Assembly (NCBI GenBank): GCA_003169895.1
Contig: PNAE01000007.1
Coordinates: forward strand, 399,603-463,602
Direction: 5' to 3'
Source of the DNA: Gemmatimonadota bacterium
GTDB taxonomy: Bacteria > Gemmatimonadota > Gemmatimonadetes > Gemmatimonadales > GWC2-71-9
Length of the DNA stretch: 64,000 nucleotides
The notes below the pieces were generated by a model. The model searched no databases, was not told the origin of the DNA, and saw nothing but the letters and a program-made list of their open reading frames with translations. Positions 15,775 through 25,380 of this stretch are shown piece after piece; the first letter of the stretch is position 1; each line of letters starts with the position of its first letter. The translations under genes and the position numbers were made by a program.

Positions 15775-17739
15775 ATGAGCGATCCGTCTCACCACTCGCT
15801 GCCAGCGCTCCTGAAGGAGGCGCTCGGCGACGCATATACCATCGAAGGAGAGATCGGCCGCGGCGGGATGGGCGTGGTGTATCGCGCCCGGGACGAACGG
15901 CTGCAGCGCCGAGTGGCGATCAAGGTGCTTCCGCCCGAATTGGCCTTCTCGTCCGAAATCCGCCAGCGGTTCACCCGGGAAGCGCAGACCGCCGCCCGGC
16001 TGTCGCATCCGCACATCGTACCAATTCACGACGTGGGCGAGGGCAACGGCATCGTGTACTTCGTCATGGGCCTGATCGAGGGCGAATCACTCGCTGCCAG
16101 AATTCGGCGCCGCGGACGGGTACCGGCCGAAGAAACCCGCCGGATCATCCGGGAGACCGCCGACGCCCTGTCTGCCGCGCATGCCATGTCGGTCATCCAC
16201 CGGGACATCAAGCCAGACAACATCCTGCTCGAGGGCACGCGCGGGCGGGTGGTTGTCACCGACTTCGGAATCGCGAAGGCGATGTCGGCGACCAGCGGGG
16301 CGACCCTTACGAGTGCCGGGATGGCGATCGGGACGCCATCCTACATGTCGCCGGAACAGGCCGCCGGCGAGCGCGAGATCGATGGCAGGAGCGATCTCTA
16401 TTCCGTCGGGATCGTTGCATACCAGATGCTGTCCGGAAAGCTGCCGTTCAACGCGCCGACGGTGGCTGGCATCCTGATGAAGCAGATCACCGAAACAGCG
16501 CCGTTACTGCACGTGGACTATCCGGACGTCCCGGAGGACCTGTCGCTGGCGGTGGCGCGGTGCCTGGAAAAGGACCCGGTGAATCGCTGGCCATCCGCGG
16601 ACGCCCTTCGACGGGCTCTCGAGAGCCGGAACGTGGCGGGCTACCGCCCGACCGGCTTGGGATGGAAAGCACAGACCCGGGAATCTGCGCCGCCGATACG
16701 ACCGTCGCCAACCCGCGGCACCCGCGTGCTCACCGAACGTCCGGCGCCCGTGCGGCCGAACTCTCCCGTGCGGCCGACGCGGCCTGGCGAACGAGCACCG
16801 GCCGGCGGCTATCCTGCGCGCCGCGACGGCGGGTTTGCCTCCAGGGCAGACGCCCGCGCCGCCGAGCGTCAGGCGCGTCGCGACACGAAGTCCTTGCGGC
16901 GGGACCGGAAGGAAGAACCGCTTCCCGACACCGGCGAACCGATTGTCGTGGTGCGTGCCCGCCGTCAGTTTGCGCAGTGGGCGGCGATCAACGGCGGGCT
17001 GTTCCTGGTCAACATGACTTTCGCCGGCGGTCCGCAACACCCGTGGTTCCTGATCCCCGCAGCGGCCATGGGGATGGGGCTCATGAAGCGCTACTCAGAC
17101 CTGTGGCAGGCCGGGTACTCGTGGCGGGACGTGCTGCATCGTCCGGATGCGCCGGACGCGGTCGGGTCTGGCGAAAAGAAGCTCAAGATCAAGGGCGTGA
17201 AGCAGATCGCCGAGCCCAGGGCTGCCGAGTTCGGCAGCTACCAGGAGCGGATGAAGCAGGTGTACAAGGATCGGGGGATGATCCTGTCGCTGATGAGCCA
17301 GCTCAGCCCGACCGACAAGGAAATGCTGCCCGACATAGTCGACACAACCGAAGGCCTGTATGCCCGCGCCGCCCAGCTCGCCGAGACGCTCAACTCCATG
17401 GACGGTCTCGGCATCAACGACACCCCGCGCATCGAGGCGCGGCTGGCGGAGCTGCGACAGCGCGCACCGGGTGAAGAACGGGACCGCCAGCTTTCGCTGC
17501 TGGAGCAGCAGCTCGTGCGGTGCCATGAACTGAGCGCGCAGCGTACCCAGTTCGCCGATCGGTTCGAGAGCTGCGTGCTGGCGATGCAGAACGTTCGGCT
17601 GGACCTGATGCGGCTGAAACAAAGCGGCGTTGGTGCGGTACTGAGCGGACTGACGATGGCGACGCAACAGGCGCGGGCACTGAGCCGCGATGTGGACCAC
17701 GCGATCGGCGCGGCGGTGGAGTTGAAGGAAACGATGTGA
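15775..17739 (+). CDS. Ser/Thr protein kinase with 2TM membrane module
   Basis: 654 residues. The N-terminal ~285 residues are a complete Hanks-type kinase: GRGGMG loop (29-34), Lys50, HRD (142-144), DFG (163-165), SPE (192-194). A ~110-residue Pro/Arg-rich linker follows. Two hydrophobic segments joined by a short PQHPWFLIP turn (about 403-437) match the bacterial 2TM domain. The C-terminal ~200 residues are charged helices, likely coiled coil (KQIAEPRAAEFGSYQERMKQ and beyond). Usual PknB-type kinases have one membrane helix and an outside sensor; here kinase and coiled coil would both be cytoplasmic, with two helices as anchor. It converges on the E1 gene with 17 bp between stops. Confidence 0.88.
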   Translation: MSDPSHHSLPALLKEALGDAYTIEGEIGRGGMGVVYRARDERLQRRVAIKVLPPELAFSSEIRQRFTREAQTAARLSHPHIVPIHDVGEGNGIVYFVMGLIEGESLAARIRRRGRVPAEETRRIIRETADALSAAHAMSVIHRDIKPDNILLEGTRGRVVVTDFGIAKAMSATSGATLTSAGMAIGTPSYMSPEQAAGEREIDGRSDLYSVGIVAYQMLSGKLPFNAPTVAGILMKQITETAPLLHVDYPDVPEDLSLAVARCLEKDPVNRWPSADALRRALESRNVAGYRPTGLGWKAQTRESAPPIRPSPTRGTRVLTERPAPVRPNSPVRPTRPGERAPAGGYPARRDGGFASRADARAAERQARRDTKSLRRDRKEEPLPDTGEPIVVVRARRQFAQWAAINGGLFLVNMTFAGGPQHPWFLIPAAAMGMGLMKRYSDLWQAGYSWRDVLHRPDAPDAVGSGEKKLKIKGVKQIAEPRAAEFGSYQERMKQVYKDRGMILSLMSQLSPTDKEMLPDIVDTTEGLYARAAQLAETLNSMDGLGINDTPRIEARLAELRQRAPGEERDRQLSLLEQQLVRCHELSAQRTQFADRFESCVLAMQNVRLDLMRLKQSGVGAVLSGLTMATQQARALSRDVDHAIGAAVELKETM

Positions 17740-17756
17740 AGCGTTAGGACCGCCGC

Positions 17757-19874
17757 TCAGTATGCCAGGATCTCCGTCATTGCCCGCTGCAGGCTGTCGA
17801 CCTGGGGCAAGATGGCCATTTCCAGGTCCGGCGCATAGGCGACAAAGGTGTCCGCGGCGGCGACGCGCCGTACCGGGGCATCCAGCCACTCGAACATGTC
17901 GCTGGCAATGCGGGCGGAAATCTCCGAGCCGTAGCCCCACGACAGCGAATCTTCGTACGCGACGATGACGCGATTGGTCTTGCGCACCGACGTTGCGATC
18001 GTGTCCCAATCGACCGGGTTGAGCGACCGGAGGTCGATGACCTCCACGGTCCGACCGCTCGCCTCCGCGATGTTCTTCGCCGCCTGAACTGCCCGTTGCA
18101 CCACTGCACCATAGCTGATCACCGTCACGGCAGTTCCCGGGTGCACGACGTTCGCCTTGCCGAACGGGATCATGAAATTGGGACCGGGATACCTGGCCTT
18201 GTTGTATGTCTGGCGATAGAGGTGCTTGTGCTCGAGGAAGAGGACCGGGTCCTCGCAGCGGATGGCCGTACGCAGCAGTCCATTGGCGTCGAGCGCGGTC
18301 GCCGGGCAAACGACGCGCAAACCCGGGACCCCAGTGAAGATCGCAGCCCCGGTCTGCGAGTGGTACACCGCGCCGCCCTTGAGGTAGCCGCCGTAGGTGA
18401 CGCGAACGACGACGGGCGCGGCGTTGGCGTTGTTGGACCGCCACCGCATGACCGCGAGTTCATCGCGCAACTGCATGTAGGCGGGCCAGATATAATCGAA
18501 GAACTGAATCTCGACGACGGGCTTCATGCCGCGCGTGGCGAGACCAATGGCGCGGCCCACGATGTTGGCTTCGGCGAGGGGAGTGTTGAACACGCGAGTC
18601 CCGCCGAACTTTTTCTGCAGGCCCCAGGTGACCTTGAACACGCCGCCCTTCCCCTTCACATCGGGGAGGTTGGCCTCCCGCGATGCGTCGGCGACGTCCT
18701 CACCGAAGAGCAATATCCGCGGGTCGCGAGCCATCTCGTCGCGCAGGCAGGCGTTGAGCAGGTCGACCATCGTGGTGGGCTCACCGTCGAATTGCGGATC
18801 GTCCTCGGTATCGAACTGTTCGGCAGTGGGGTCGACGTCCGGCGAATAGACATATCGATACAGCGTGTCGACGGTGGGCTGCGGCGATGCGAGCGCGATT
18901 CCAACGGCGACATCGATCTCTTCGTTGACCTGGTTCGAAATGATCTCGAGTTCGGCGTCGGTGGCGACACCCTGCTCGAGCAGGTGCGCTGGGAAGGTCG
19001 TGAGCGGGTCGCGGGCGGCATCGGCTTGCCGTTCGGAGGGCGGCCGGTACTGAATTTCGTCGTCGGTATCCGAATGCGAATACGGGCGGATGACATGCGC
19101 ATGTACCAGTGCCGGCCCCTTGCGCTGGCGCGCGTAATCATGCGCCTTGAGCATCACGTCATACGAGGCGACCGGATCACAACCATCGACTTCCTGGACC
19201 AGCATATTCGGGAACGACCGGACGAGCTTTGAAATCGATCCGCCGGCGGTATTGACCTCGACGGGGACGGAAATGGCGTAGCCATTGTCCTCGATGAGGA
19301 ACACCACCGGCAACTTGAGGTTGCAGGCAGTGTTGAGCGCTTCCCAGAATTCGCCTTCACTGGTCGTGCCATCGCCGGCCGTGCAGAGCACGACTTCGTC
19401 ACCCGGGGACAGGTCGCGGGTTCGTTCGTCGGCAGCTGACCGCAGCCAGGTTTCGGCTGCGCCGACCGATTGCAGGAACTGGGTCCCAGTGGGACTGGAC
19501 GTATTGACGATGTTGAGATCCTTATTGCCCCAATGCGACGGCATCTGCCGTCCGCCGGAATTGGTGTCGTCGGCCGAGGCGACCGCCGAGAGCAATTGCT
19601 CGGTCGCCGTCATGCCGAGACCGAGACAGAGCGCACGATCCCGGTAATAGAGGTAGAACCAGTCGTGGCCGGGACGGAAGACCTTCGCTGCAGCCACCGT
19701 CACCGCCTCGTGACCGGCGCTGGAGATCTGGAAAAAGGTGCGCTGCTGGCGCTTGAGCTGGATTTCCTTGTCGTCGAGCCGGCGCGACAGGAGCATCAGC
19801 CGGTAGAACTCCAGCAGGTCCGCCTTTTCCAGGCGGCTGGCGGGTCGGGTGCGGGGTTGGGTGCGCGTGGCCAT
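17757..19874 (-). CDS. 2-oxoacid dehydrogenase E1, fused alpha and beta subunits
   Basis: 705 residues. The first ~340 are the alpha subunit ([17 protein letters not shown]; thiamine-diphosphate motif [14 protein letters not shown]...EDNGYAI). The rest is the beta subunit ([49 protein letters not shown]-like segment). In most bacteria these are two genes. The alpha part resembles branched-chain 2-oxoacid (BCKDH) more than pyruvate E1, but substrate cannot be fixed. It decarboxylates the 2-oxoacid and transfers the acyl group to E2 lipoate. No E2 or E3 gene is adjacent; they must be elsewhere. Confidence 0.88.
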   Translation of the reverse strand: MATRTQPRTRPASRLEKADLLEFYRLMLLSRRLDDKEIQLKRQQRTFFQISSAGHEAVTVAAAKVFRPGHDWFYLYYRDRALCLGLGMTATEQLLSAVASADDTNSGGRQMPSHWGNKDLNIVNTSSPTGTQFLQSVGAAETWLRSAADERTRDLSPGDEVVLCTAGDGTTSEGEFWEALNTACNLKLPVVFLIEDNGYAISVPVEVNTAGGSISKLVRSFPNMLVQEVDGCDPVASYDVMLKAHDYARQRKGPALVHAHVIRPYSHSDTDDEIQYRPPSERQADAARDPLTTFPAHLLEQGVATDAELEIISNQVNEEIDVAVGIALASPQPTVDTLYRYVYSPDVDPTAEQFDTEDDPQFDGEPTTMVDLLNACLRDEMARDPRILLFGEDVADASREANLPDVKGKGGVFKVTWGLQKKFGGTRVFNTPLAEANIVGRAIGLATRGMKPVVEIQFFDYIWPAYMQLRDELAVMRWRSNNANAAPVVVRVTYGGYLKGGAVYHSQTGAAIFTGVPGLRVVCPATALDANGLLRTAIRCEDPVLFLEHKHLYRQTYNKARYPGPNFMIPFGKANVVHPGTAVTVISYGAVVQRAVQAAKNIAEASGRTVEVIDLRSLNPVDWDTIATSVRKTNRVIVAYEDSLSWGYGSEISARIASDMFEWLDAPVRRVAAADTFVAYAPDLEMAILPQVDSLQRAMTEILAY

Positions 19875-19937
19875 GGGATGAAAGATGGGGCCACATGGTA
19901 AGGGAGAAAAGGCACCGTAGCCCGCTCGCCGACCGAC

Positions 19938-21605
19938 TCAGTTGCCGAACACGACCTTGCCACCCACTACCGTGGCCCTGACCTTCGTGGTCCTGATGGA
20001 ATCGGCCGGAATGGTCCGAATGTCTCGACCGAGAATCACGAGGTCCGCCAGCATTCCTTGCGCAAGCGTGCCGCGCCGCTGATCGGCGAACACGCCGTAG
20101 GCATTCCCGGCGGTGTATGCGCGGAGGGCCTCGACGACGCTGATCTTCTGCTCGGGAATCCAGCCGTCCGGATGTTTACCGTCGAGGGTTTCGCGCGTAA
20201 CTGCCGCCCAGATGCCGAGCAACGGGTCCAGTGGCGCCACGGTCCAGTCAGAGCCGAACTGCAGGTGCGCGTGACTATCGAGCAACGACCGGAAGGCATA
20301 GGTCCCGGCGATCTGCTGCGGCCGGATCCGCTTCCAGGCCCAGCGTCCGTCGTCAGCAGCGTGATACGGCTGCATCGACGCGATCACGCCCAGTGCGGCG
20401 AACCGAGGAACATCCTGCTGGCGGAGGTGTTGCGCGTGCTCGATACGGAAGCGGCGATCGCGCGGGCCATGGGCTTTCGCGACCGAATCATAGATGTCGA
20501 GCAGCAGCGCGTTGGCGCGATCGCCGATGGCGTGCACCACGACCTGCAGGCCGGCGGAGTCGGCGTCGCCAATCCAGCGCCGGAGCGAGTCCTCGGGGGT
20601 GACGAACAGCCCAGCGGAAGTGGTGTCATCGAGGTAATGATCGAAAAAGAGCGCGGTCGTCGAGCCGAGGGAACCATCCACGAAACCCTTGACGCCGGCC
20701 AACCTGAGCCAGTCGTCTCCGGGACCGTCGGCACGCAGCGTGTCGGCGACCCGGCGCCAGTCCTGAATCGCGGGGTAGAGCGACACGCGGACCGTCTGCG
20801 CCCCGCGAGCATGAGCCCGCTTGAACGCGGCGACCTCGGACCATGGCGACGACACGGCCGATACCGCGACGACGCCCTTGCTGTTGGCGAACTGCATGGC
20901 AGCTGCGACGGCAGCATCCGCCTGCTCCGGTGTTGGCGGCGGGATCACCGCGAACACCGGATCCATGGCGTTGTCCTTGAGCACGCCGGTGAGCTCGCCC
21001 GCCGCGTCGCGGACGATGGTCCCGCCGACGATCGCCGGCGTCGCCCGGGACAGCTTTGCCAAGCCGAGTGCCAGGGAGTTCGCGAGCCCCATGTGCCCGT
21101 CGAGCCGCTGCACGAAGACTGGGTTATTGGGCGTGACCGAATCGATCCATGCCTTCTGCGGCAGCGGGGCCCCGGGCCAGCGCTCGTGATCCCAGGTTCC
21201 GCCGAGGATCCATTCGCCCGGCTTGAGTCGGGCGGCATATGCCTTGATGCGCCCGATGAACTCTGCCGGGGTTGCCGCGTCACGCAGGTCGACGTAACCG
21301 AGCTGCGCACCACCGTCGGAGAAGTGAGTGTGACCGTCGGCGAAGCCGGGAACGACCAGGCCATTACCTGCGTGGAGCACGCGGGTGTCCGGGCCAATCA
21401 GTTCCGCTATCCGGGCGCTGTCGCCCGTCGCAACGATCGTATCTCCGCGAGCAGCGAGCGCACGGACTTCGGGATTGCCCGCGTCGCCAGTCCAGATCGT
21501 GCCGTACACCACGAGACTGGCGGGAGCAGTGTGCTCGCCCGAGGCGAGCGCAGCGAGCGGCAGTGTCATGAGGAGAGCCCGGAGACGGGGCGCGACGCGG
21601 TTCAT
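19938..21605 (-). CDS. secreted YtcJ-like metal-dependent amidohydrolase
   Basis: 555 residues from ATG 21605; the frame continues upstream but without family character. A signal peptide (RALLMTLPLAALASG) precedes the amidohydrolase family domain. The metal site HTH is in PGFADGHTHFSDGG, and further ligand residues lie in VVHAIGDRAN and FRIEHAQHL, and GSDW. This is the YtcJ/N-substituted-formamide-deformylase group, which hydrolyses C-N bonds; substrate unknown. Its start overlaps the stop of the small upstream gene (ATGA at 21602-21605). It is probably exported to the periplasm. Confidence 0.8.
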   Translation of the reverse strand: MNRVAPRLRALLMTLPLAALASGEHTAPASLVVYGTIWTGDAGNPEVRALAARGDTIVATGDSARIAELIGPDTRVLHAGNGLVVPGFADGHTHFSDGGAQLGYVDLRDAATPAEFIGRIKAYAARLKPGEWILGGTWDHERWPGAPLPQKAWIDSVTPNNPVFVQRLDGHMGLANSLALGLAKLSRATPAIVGGTIVRDAAGELTGVLKDNAMDPVFAVIPPPTPEQADAAVAAAMQFANSKGVVAVSAVSSPWSEVAAFKRAHARGAQTVRVSLYPAIQDWRRVADTLRADGPGDDWLRLAGVKGFVDGSLGSTTALFFDHYLDDTTSAGLFVTPEDSLRRWIGDADSAGLQVVVHAIGDRANALLLDIYDSVAKAHGPRDRRFRIEHAQHLRQQDVPRFAALGVIASMQPYHAADDGRWAWKRIRPQQIAGTYAFRSLLDSHAHLQFGSDWTVAPLDPLLGIWAAVTRETLDGKHPDGWIPEQKISVVEALRAYTAGNAYGVFADQRRGTLAQGMLADLVILGRDIRTIPADSIRTTKVRATVVGGKVVFGN

Positions 21606-21850
21606 CGCCCCGTCAGGCGGCGCAATGCCTGGAGCTGTTGCAAGGCGCTCTTGCCTGAATCGGCTGGCGCGGCGGGAGTGACGGCAAAGAGATCCCGGAT
21701 ATCGAGCAGAATTTCGAGCATCAGCTGGTCGCGCATGTAGGCGTTGTCGAGATCGACCATGCGGGCCTTGTCGTCGACGACACGCGCCCGATCGAAGGAT
21801 TCGCGATAGATCTGCTCCAGATTGCCGAGAATCCGGTCGCGGGAACGCAT
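21602..21850 (-). CDS. small helical protein of unknown function
   Basis: 82 residues from ATG 21850 (MRSRDRILGNLEQIYRES...). It is predominantly helical and charged, with the central stretch RMVDLDNAYMRDQLMLEILLDIRDLF, and no signal peptide or membrane segment. It overlaps the amidohydrolase start by 4 bases, so the two are translationally coupled. The frame extends 30 codons upstream over the divergent mazG region, but that part lacks a ribosome binding site. I do not recognise the family. Confidence 0.5.
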   Translation of the reverse strand: MRSRDRILGNLEQIYRESFDRARVVDDKARMVDLDNAYMRDQLMLEILLDIRDLFAVTPAAPADSGKSALQQLQALRRLTGR

Positions 21851-21887
21851 GAGAGGTCCGGGTGGGGAGGAGGTTAATATAGACCCC

Positions 21888-22214
21888 ATGTCCCTCACCG
21901 ACTCCCAGCGCCGCGTGGACGTCTGGATCTCCCAGTTCAAGGAGGGCTACTTCCATCCGTTGACAAACATGGCCCGATTGAGCGAGGAAGTCGGTGAACT
22001 GGCACGGGAGGTCAATCACCGCTTCGGCGAGAAGACCAAGAAGCCGGAGGAAGACCCGGGCGACCTGGCGATGGAAATGGCGGATATCCTGTTCGTGCTC
22101 ATCTGCATGGCGAACCGGGAGCGGATCGACTTGCAGCAAGCATTCGACGCGATGATGACCAAAGTGGAGCACCGAGATGCGGAACGCTGGACACGCAAGA
22201 ATCAGCTGGACTGA
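21888..22214 (+). CDS. MazG-like nucleotide pyrophosphohydrolase
   Basis: 108 residues from ATG 21888. The MazG/RS21-C6-type all-alpha NTP-PPase signature is present: EEVGELAREVNHRF (ExxE metal ligands) and, 30 residues on, DLAMEMADILFVLICMAN (ExxD/DxxD). It hydrolyses (d)NTPs to NMP and PPi, usually as house cleaning of non-canonical nucleotides. It is a single short domain, unlike the tandem MazG of E. coli. A GGAGGAGG run sits 14-20 bases upstream, rather far. The last 38 bases overlap the start of the downstream lipoprotein gene in another frame. Confidence 0.82.
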   Translation: MSLTDSQRRVDVWISQFKEGYFHPLTNMARLSEEVGELAREVNHRFGEKTKKPEEDPGDLAMEMADILFVLICMANRERIDLQQAFDAMMTKVEHRDAERWTRKNQLD

Positions 22215-23502
22215 ATCGCTCGGCGGCGCGACCCTCGCCGTCGTGATGCTGCTGGGCGGCGCCGCGTGCGCCAAGCCGCAGGCCGCGGCACCGGGTGAAG
22301 TCGATGCGCTGGTCGCAAGAGGCGACACGGTCGGCCTGGCACACCTGGCCGAGCGGCAGTGCAGCGCCCAACCGAGCAGCGCAAGGCAGACCTGCTACGA
22401 AGACTATTTCGTCCACCTGGCCGGCAGCGATCGGGTGCACGTGGCGCTGGGCGCGCTAGCAGCACTGGCGGCGGAGCATGCCGATATTCAGCGCGACGGC
22501 CACGGCTACACGCACATCATCGGTATCAGGGCGTGGCATCCGGGCGCGGACGTGGCGGCGATCTTCCGCAGCTGCACGGGCCTGTTCCAGTCTGGCTGCT
22601 ACCACGGCGTAATCCAGGCGTACCTGACCCAGGGTGGCAGCGTCGACTCGGCACGGGCGGTCGCGCTGTGCAATGAGATCGCACCCGGCGAATCCGATCG
22701 CTGGCTTCGCTTCCAATGTGTCCACGGCCTCGGCCACGGGTTCGAGATGGCGTGGAACTGGGAACTTCCGCACGCCCTCAAGGGCTGCAACTGGCTGCAC
22801 AGCATGTGGGATCGGTACTCATGTTACGGCGGCGTGTTCATGGAGAACGCGGTCGCCTCGATGCCAGGTGGACATCACGCAGCTGCGCACGCGCTTTCCG
22901 CCTCGATGCCGATGGGTGATTCGTCGATGGCCGGGCACGACATGGCGGGGATGGGACACGACCACGCGCCCGATCCGACGAAGATCACCTTCAAGATGCG
23001 CGACTCGGCAGACGCGCTCTATCCGTGTTCGATCGTCGATACCACGTATCAATTCGCTTGCTATCAGCTGCAAGGTGGACTGATCCTCAACCGGGTGCAC
23101 GGAAACTTCGCGAAAGCCGCAGCAGAGTGTGACAAGGCGCCGCCGCTCGGGCGTTCGCAGTGCTACGTGAGCCTGGGAACGAACGCGAGCGGCATGACGC
23201 TGCAGAACACCAAGAAGTCAATCGAGGACTGTTCGCACGGTGATCCGGGGTACCAACCGTTCTGCTTCTCCGGAGCGGTAAAGAACTACATCGACGTCAC
23301 CGCGCGCGCCGAAGACGGCATCGCGTTCTGCAAGGCAGTGCCACCGGGACTGAACCGCGGCCCGTGCTACGCTGCCGTGGGTGAAGAGGTCGCGGTGCTG
23401 CACTCGAGTGACGCGGCAGCACGCACGCTGGCCTGCACCAAGGCGGCGCCTGAAGGTGAGGCCGAATGCCGGCGGGGTGCCGGGGTGTTGCCGGGGCAGT
23501 AA
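22177..23502 (+). CDS. Cys- and His-rich lipoprotein with internal CY/CF repeats
   Basis: 441 residues. The N-terminus ends in a lipobox (LLGGAAC), so a lipid-anchored envelope protein is likely. The mature part contains about twenty Cys and repeated short motifs of the type C-[YF]-x-x-G/x: CYEDYF, GCYHGVIQ, CVHGLGHGF, CYGGVFMEN, CYQLQGGL, CYVSLG, CFSGAVKNY, CYAAVGEE. A His/Met-rich loop (HDMAGMGHDHAP) could bind metal. Whether the Cys pair in disulfides or bind heme/metal cannot be decided; only standard CxxCH is absent. I do not recognise a named family. Overlap with the mazG-like gene suggests co-transcription. Confidence 0.65.
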   Translation: MRNAGHARISWTESLGGATLAVVMLLGGAACAKPQAAAPGEVDALVARGDTVGLAHLAERQCSAQPSSARQTCYEDYFVHLAGSDRVHVALGALAALAAEHADIQRDGHGYTHIIGIRAWHPGADVAAIFRSCTGLFQSGCYHGVIQAYLTQGGSVDSARAVALCNEIAPGESDRWLRFQCVHGLGHGFEMAWNWELPHALKGCNWLHSMWDRYSCYGGVFMENAVASMPGGHHAAAHALSASMPMGDSSMAGHDMAGMGHDHAPDPTKITFKMRDSADALYPCSIVDTTYQFACYQLQGGLILNRVHGNFAKAAAECDKAPPLGRSQCYVSLGTNASGMTLQNTKKSIEDCSHGDPGYQPFCFSGAVKNYIDVTARAEDGIAFCKAVPPGLNRGPCYAAVGEEVAVLHSSDAAARTLACTKAAPEGEAECRRGAGVLPGQ

Positions 23503-23763
23503 CAGTGGGTACAGCGACAAGAAGGTCGACTCGGCCGCCCGACTTTCTTCCGAGACACTGCAGCGTAAAGTCTAGCGACGAAGGGTGTCTTTGTTGGGTA
23601 AGCCTACGCCGGCAATAATGTGTGGGGCCGGTGGGCGTTTGGAGGAGTGGGTGTCCTCGAAATGTCCCACGGCCCTTTGTCGCGAGCGCAACGATGCCGA
23701 CCTGCAACGATCGCCGTGTCTGCGAACGGAGTGAACCCATTGGCCGATGCCCTGACGTCCTTG

Positions 23764-24885
23764 ATGAGGGGCCACTGGCTTCGATCGACAGTCACGCTGT
23801 TTCTGCTGGGCTGCGGGCACACCGATTCGTTCGTGTCGCCGGCTTCGACCCTTGGTCCGTCTTCGGCGGGGCCTGATGTATTGCTTACGTTCACTGCCGG
23901 CCAGAACTATTGGCCCTCGTGGACGGAGGATGGCGCCGGAATTCTATATGCCTTTGTCGACGATTCCCAGGCTCTGCTGAACGGTAGCCATCGATGCATG
24001 GGCCTGCTTCCTGCCGAGGGCGGCACACGGCTCTGGGAGTGGTGTGACAACCGAGCGGTGATGAGAGACTCCCTGACCAGTTTTCCAGCCTTCGCTTTGG
24101 GAGCCGATGGGCGCCTGCTGTACGTCGAGTCGGCTGGTGTCCGGTCGCTGGCACTCGTTCCGAGCGAGACCACGCTTTGGCTGGCGGATAGCGCTTACCC
24201 CTTTCGGCGCCGTGCCGTGACGACCCTTCCAGTTATCATCGGTGACAGCACCATCTCATGGTTCGCGGACCTCGAGTGGACGGGACCCAGCACGTTTATC
24301 GGGCTGGGACAGCGGTATGTCCCGGCAGCGTGCATCTGCCCCAGGGGCCTCGACAGCGTGTTCTATGGCGAGATGGTGGTACACGGCACCATCAGTTCCC
24401 AAGCCACGTCCCTGCTCCCCGTAGATGGAACGGCCGGTGCGACGAGTTACGCCATGGCAGAGAACGGGTCGACAATTGTATTTACCCAACGCAACACCAC
24501 CAATTTGCTCAAGGTCCCGGCGGTTGGCGGAGCGCCAGTCATTGCCGCCGTCGTGACGTCAGCGTCTGGCGTCCAACTGTTAGGCGTGTCGTGCAAGGGC
24601 TCGATGTGTATCGTCGCCGTGGGCCCGGTAACACTTTGGGCGGCGGCTGCACCTGGACCGGCCACGGATCCAAGCATCAACTTGGGGACCGCAGAGCTGC
24701 GTCTCGTGTCGCTAACGACCGGCGAGTCCCTCCCGCTGCTGTCCCGAACCTCCGGATTGCTCTCAAGTCCTCTAATCTCGCGCACGTCCGGGGACGTCGT
24801 CGTGCAACTTGGCCAGATGATGGGTCATCTCCAGACTTTCGACGCACCATCTGATCTGCACTTGTACAAGGCGTTGCTACCCTGA
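23764..24885 (+). CDS. lipoprotein with beta-propeller-like repeats
   Basis: About 373 residues from ATG 23764, which precedes a short signal segment ending in a lipobox (TLFLLGC). Earlier in-frame ATGs (for example 23620) lead into unconvincing sequence. The body has repeated short beta motifs such as YWPSWTEDGAGILYAFVDD, FALGADGRLLYVESA and YAMAENGSTIVFTQRN, in the style of TolB/WD40-like propellers. This suggests an exported, surface-associated propeller. No enzyme residues are seen. The gene stands alone between the Cys-rich lipoprotein and the accessory island. Confidence 0.55.
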   Translation: MRGHWLRSTVTLFLLGCGHTDSFVSPASTLGPSSAGPDVLLTFTAGQNYWPSWTEDGAGILYAFVDDSQALLNGSHRCMGLLPAEGGTRLWEWCDNRAVMRDSLTSFPAFALGADGRLLYVESAGVRSLALVPSETTLWLADSAYPFRRRAVTTLPVIIGDSTISWFADLEWTGPSTFIGLGQRYVPAACICPRGLDSVFYGEMVVHGTISSQATSLLPVDGTAGATSYAMAENGSTIVFTQRNTTNLLKVPAVGGAPVIAAVVTSASGVQLLGVSCKGSMCIVAVGPVTLWAAAAPGPATDPSINLGTAELRLVSLTTGESLPLLSRTSGLLSSPLISRTSGDVVVQLGQMMGHLQTFDAPSDLHLYKALLP

Positions 24886-24969
24886 ATATGGGCAACACTT
24901 ACGACCTATGGATCAGTTGCGGGTACTCTAGCAGGTAAAGACGGCTGATTGTTTGATAATGCACTCACC

Positions 24970-25243
24970 CTACTCTGTCGTGCCAAAACCGTTCGGATTC
25001 CTTCCAGAAATGAGTTCAGCCAACTCCTTGTCGAGCTCGATGATTTCAGCGAGCGATGCGAGGACTTGGTTCGATGTATCTCCCCGGAAGTCCACAGGGA
25101 GTTGTTTGTTGCCGCCGGCGGAGGAGGAGGGCGTCGGCGGCCTTGTCGGGGACCGTCCGATCCGCCTTGTGTGCTCGGAGGCGTTGGCGCTCGGCGGCAA
25201 CATCGTAGCTGTATCTGACGGTCGGCTTGGGGAAGACGGGCAT
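24970..25243 (-). pseudogene. broken gene remnant (frameshift and likely internal deletion)
   Basis: A plausible start at ATG 25243 reads MPVFPKPTVRYSYDVAAERQ..., ending as ADALLLRRRQQ. Beyond that the frame loses coding character, while a second frame carries FRGDTSNQVLASLAEIIELD...SGRNPNGFGTTE and stops at 24970. Two coding-like pieces in different frames, only ~90 residues in all, indicate a decayed gene. The N-terminal sequence reminds me of endonuclease/exonuclease/phosphatase-family proteins, but I cannot verify that from this sequence. Confidence 0.35.
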
Positions 25244-25380
25244 GGGAAACTCGCCGAGAGAGAAAGCGGGGCTATCGGCCACCGTACCGAGCGAGTGCGA
25301 CGCGGACAACGCTCATTCCTGGTGAGAACGGCTGGAAGCCCGACGCCAAGCGCAGCAGCCCCTGGCTCCCAGCTCTTCGC

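Noticed and set aside
17095-18444. Long minus-strand ORF overlapping the kinase and E1 genes
   Set aside because: It spans two confidently identified genes in another frame, and its sequence is Arg/Gly-rich as expected from high-GC shadow frames.
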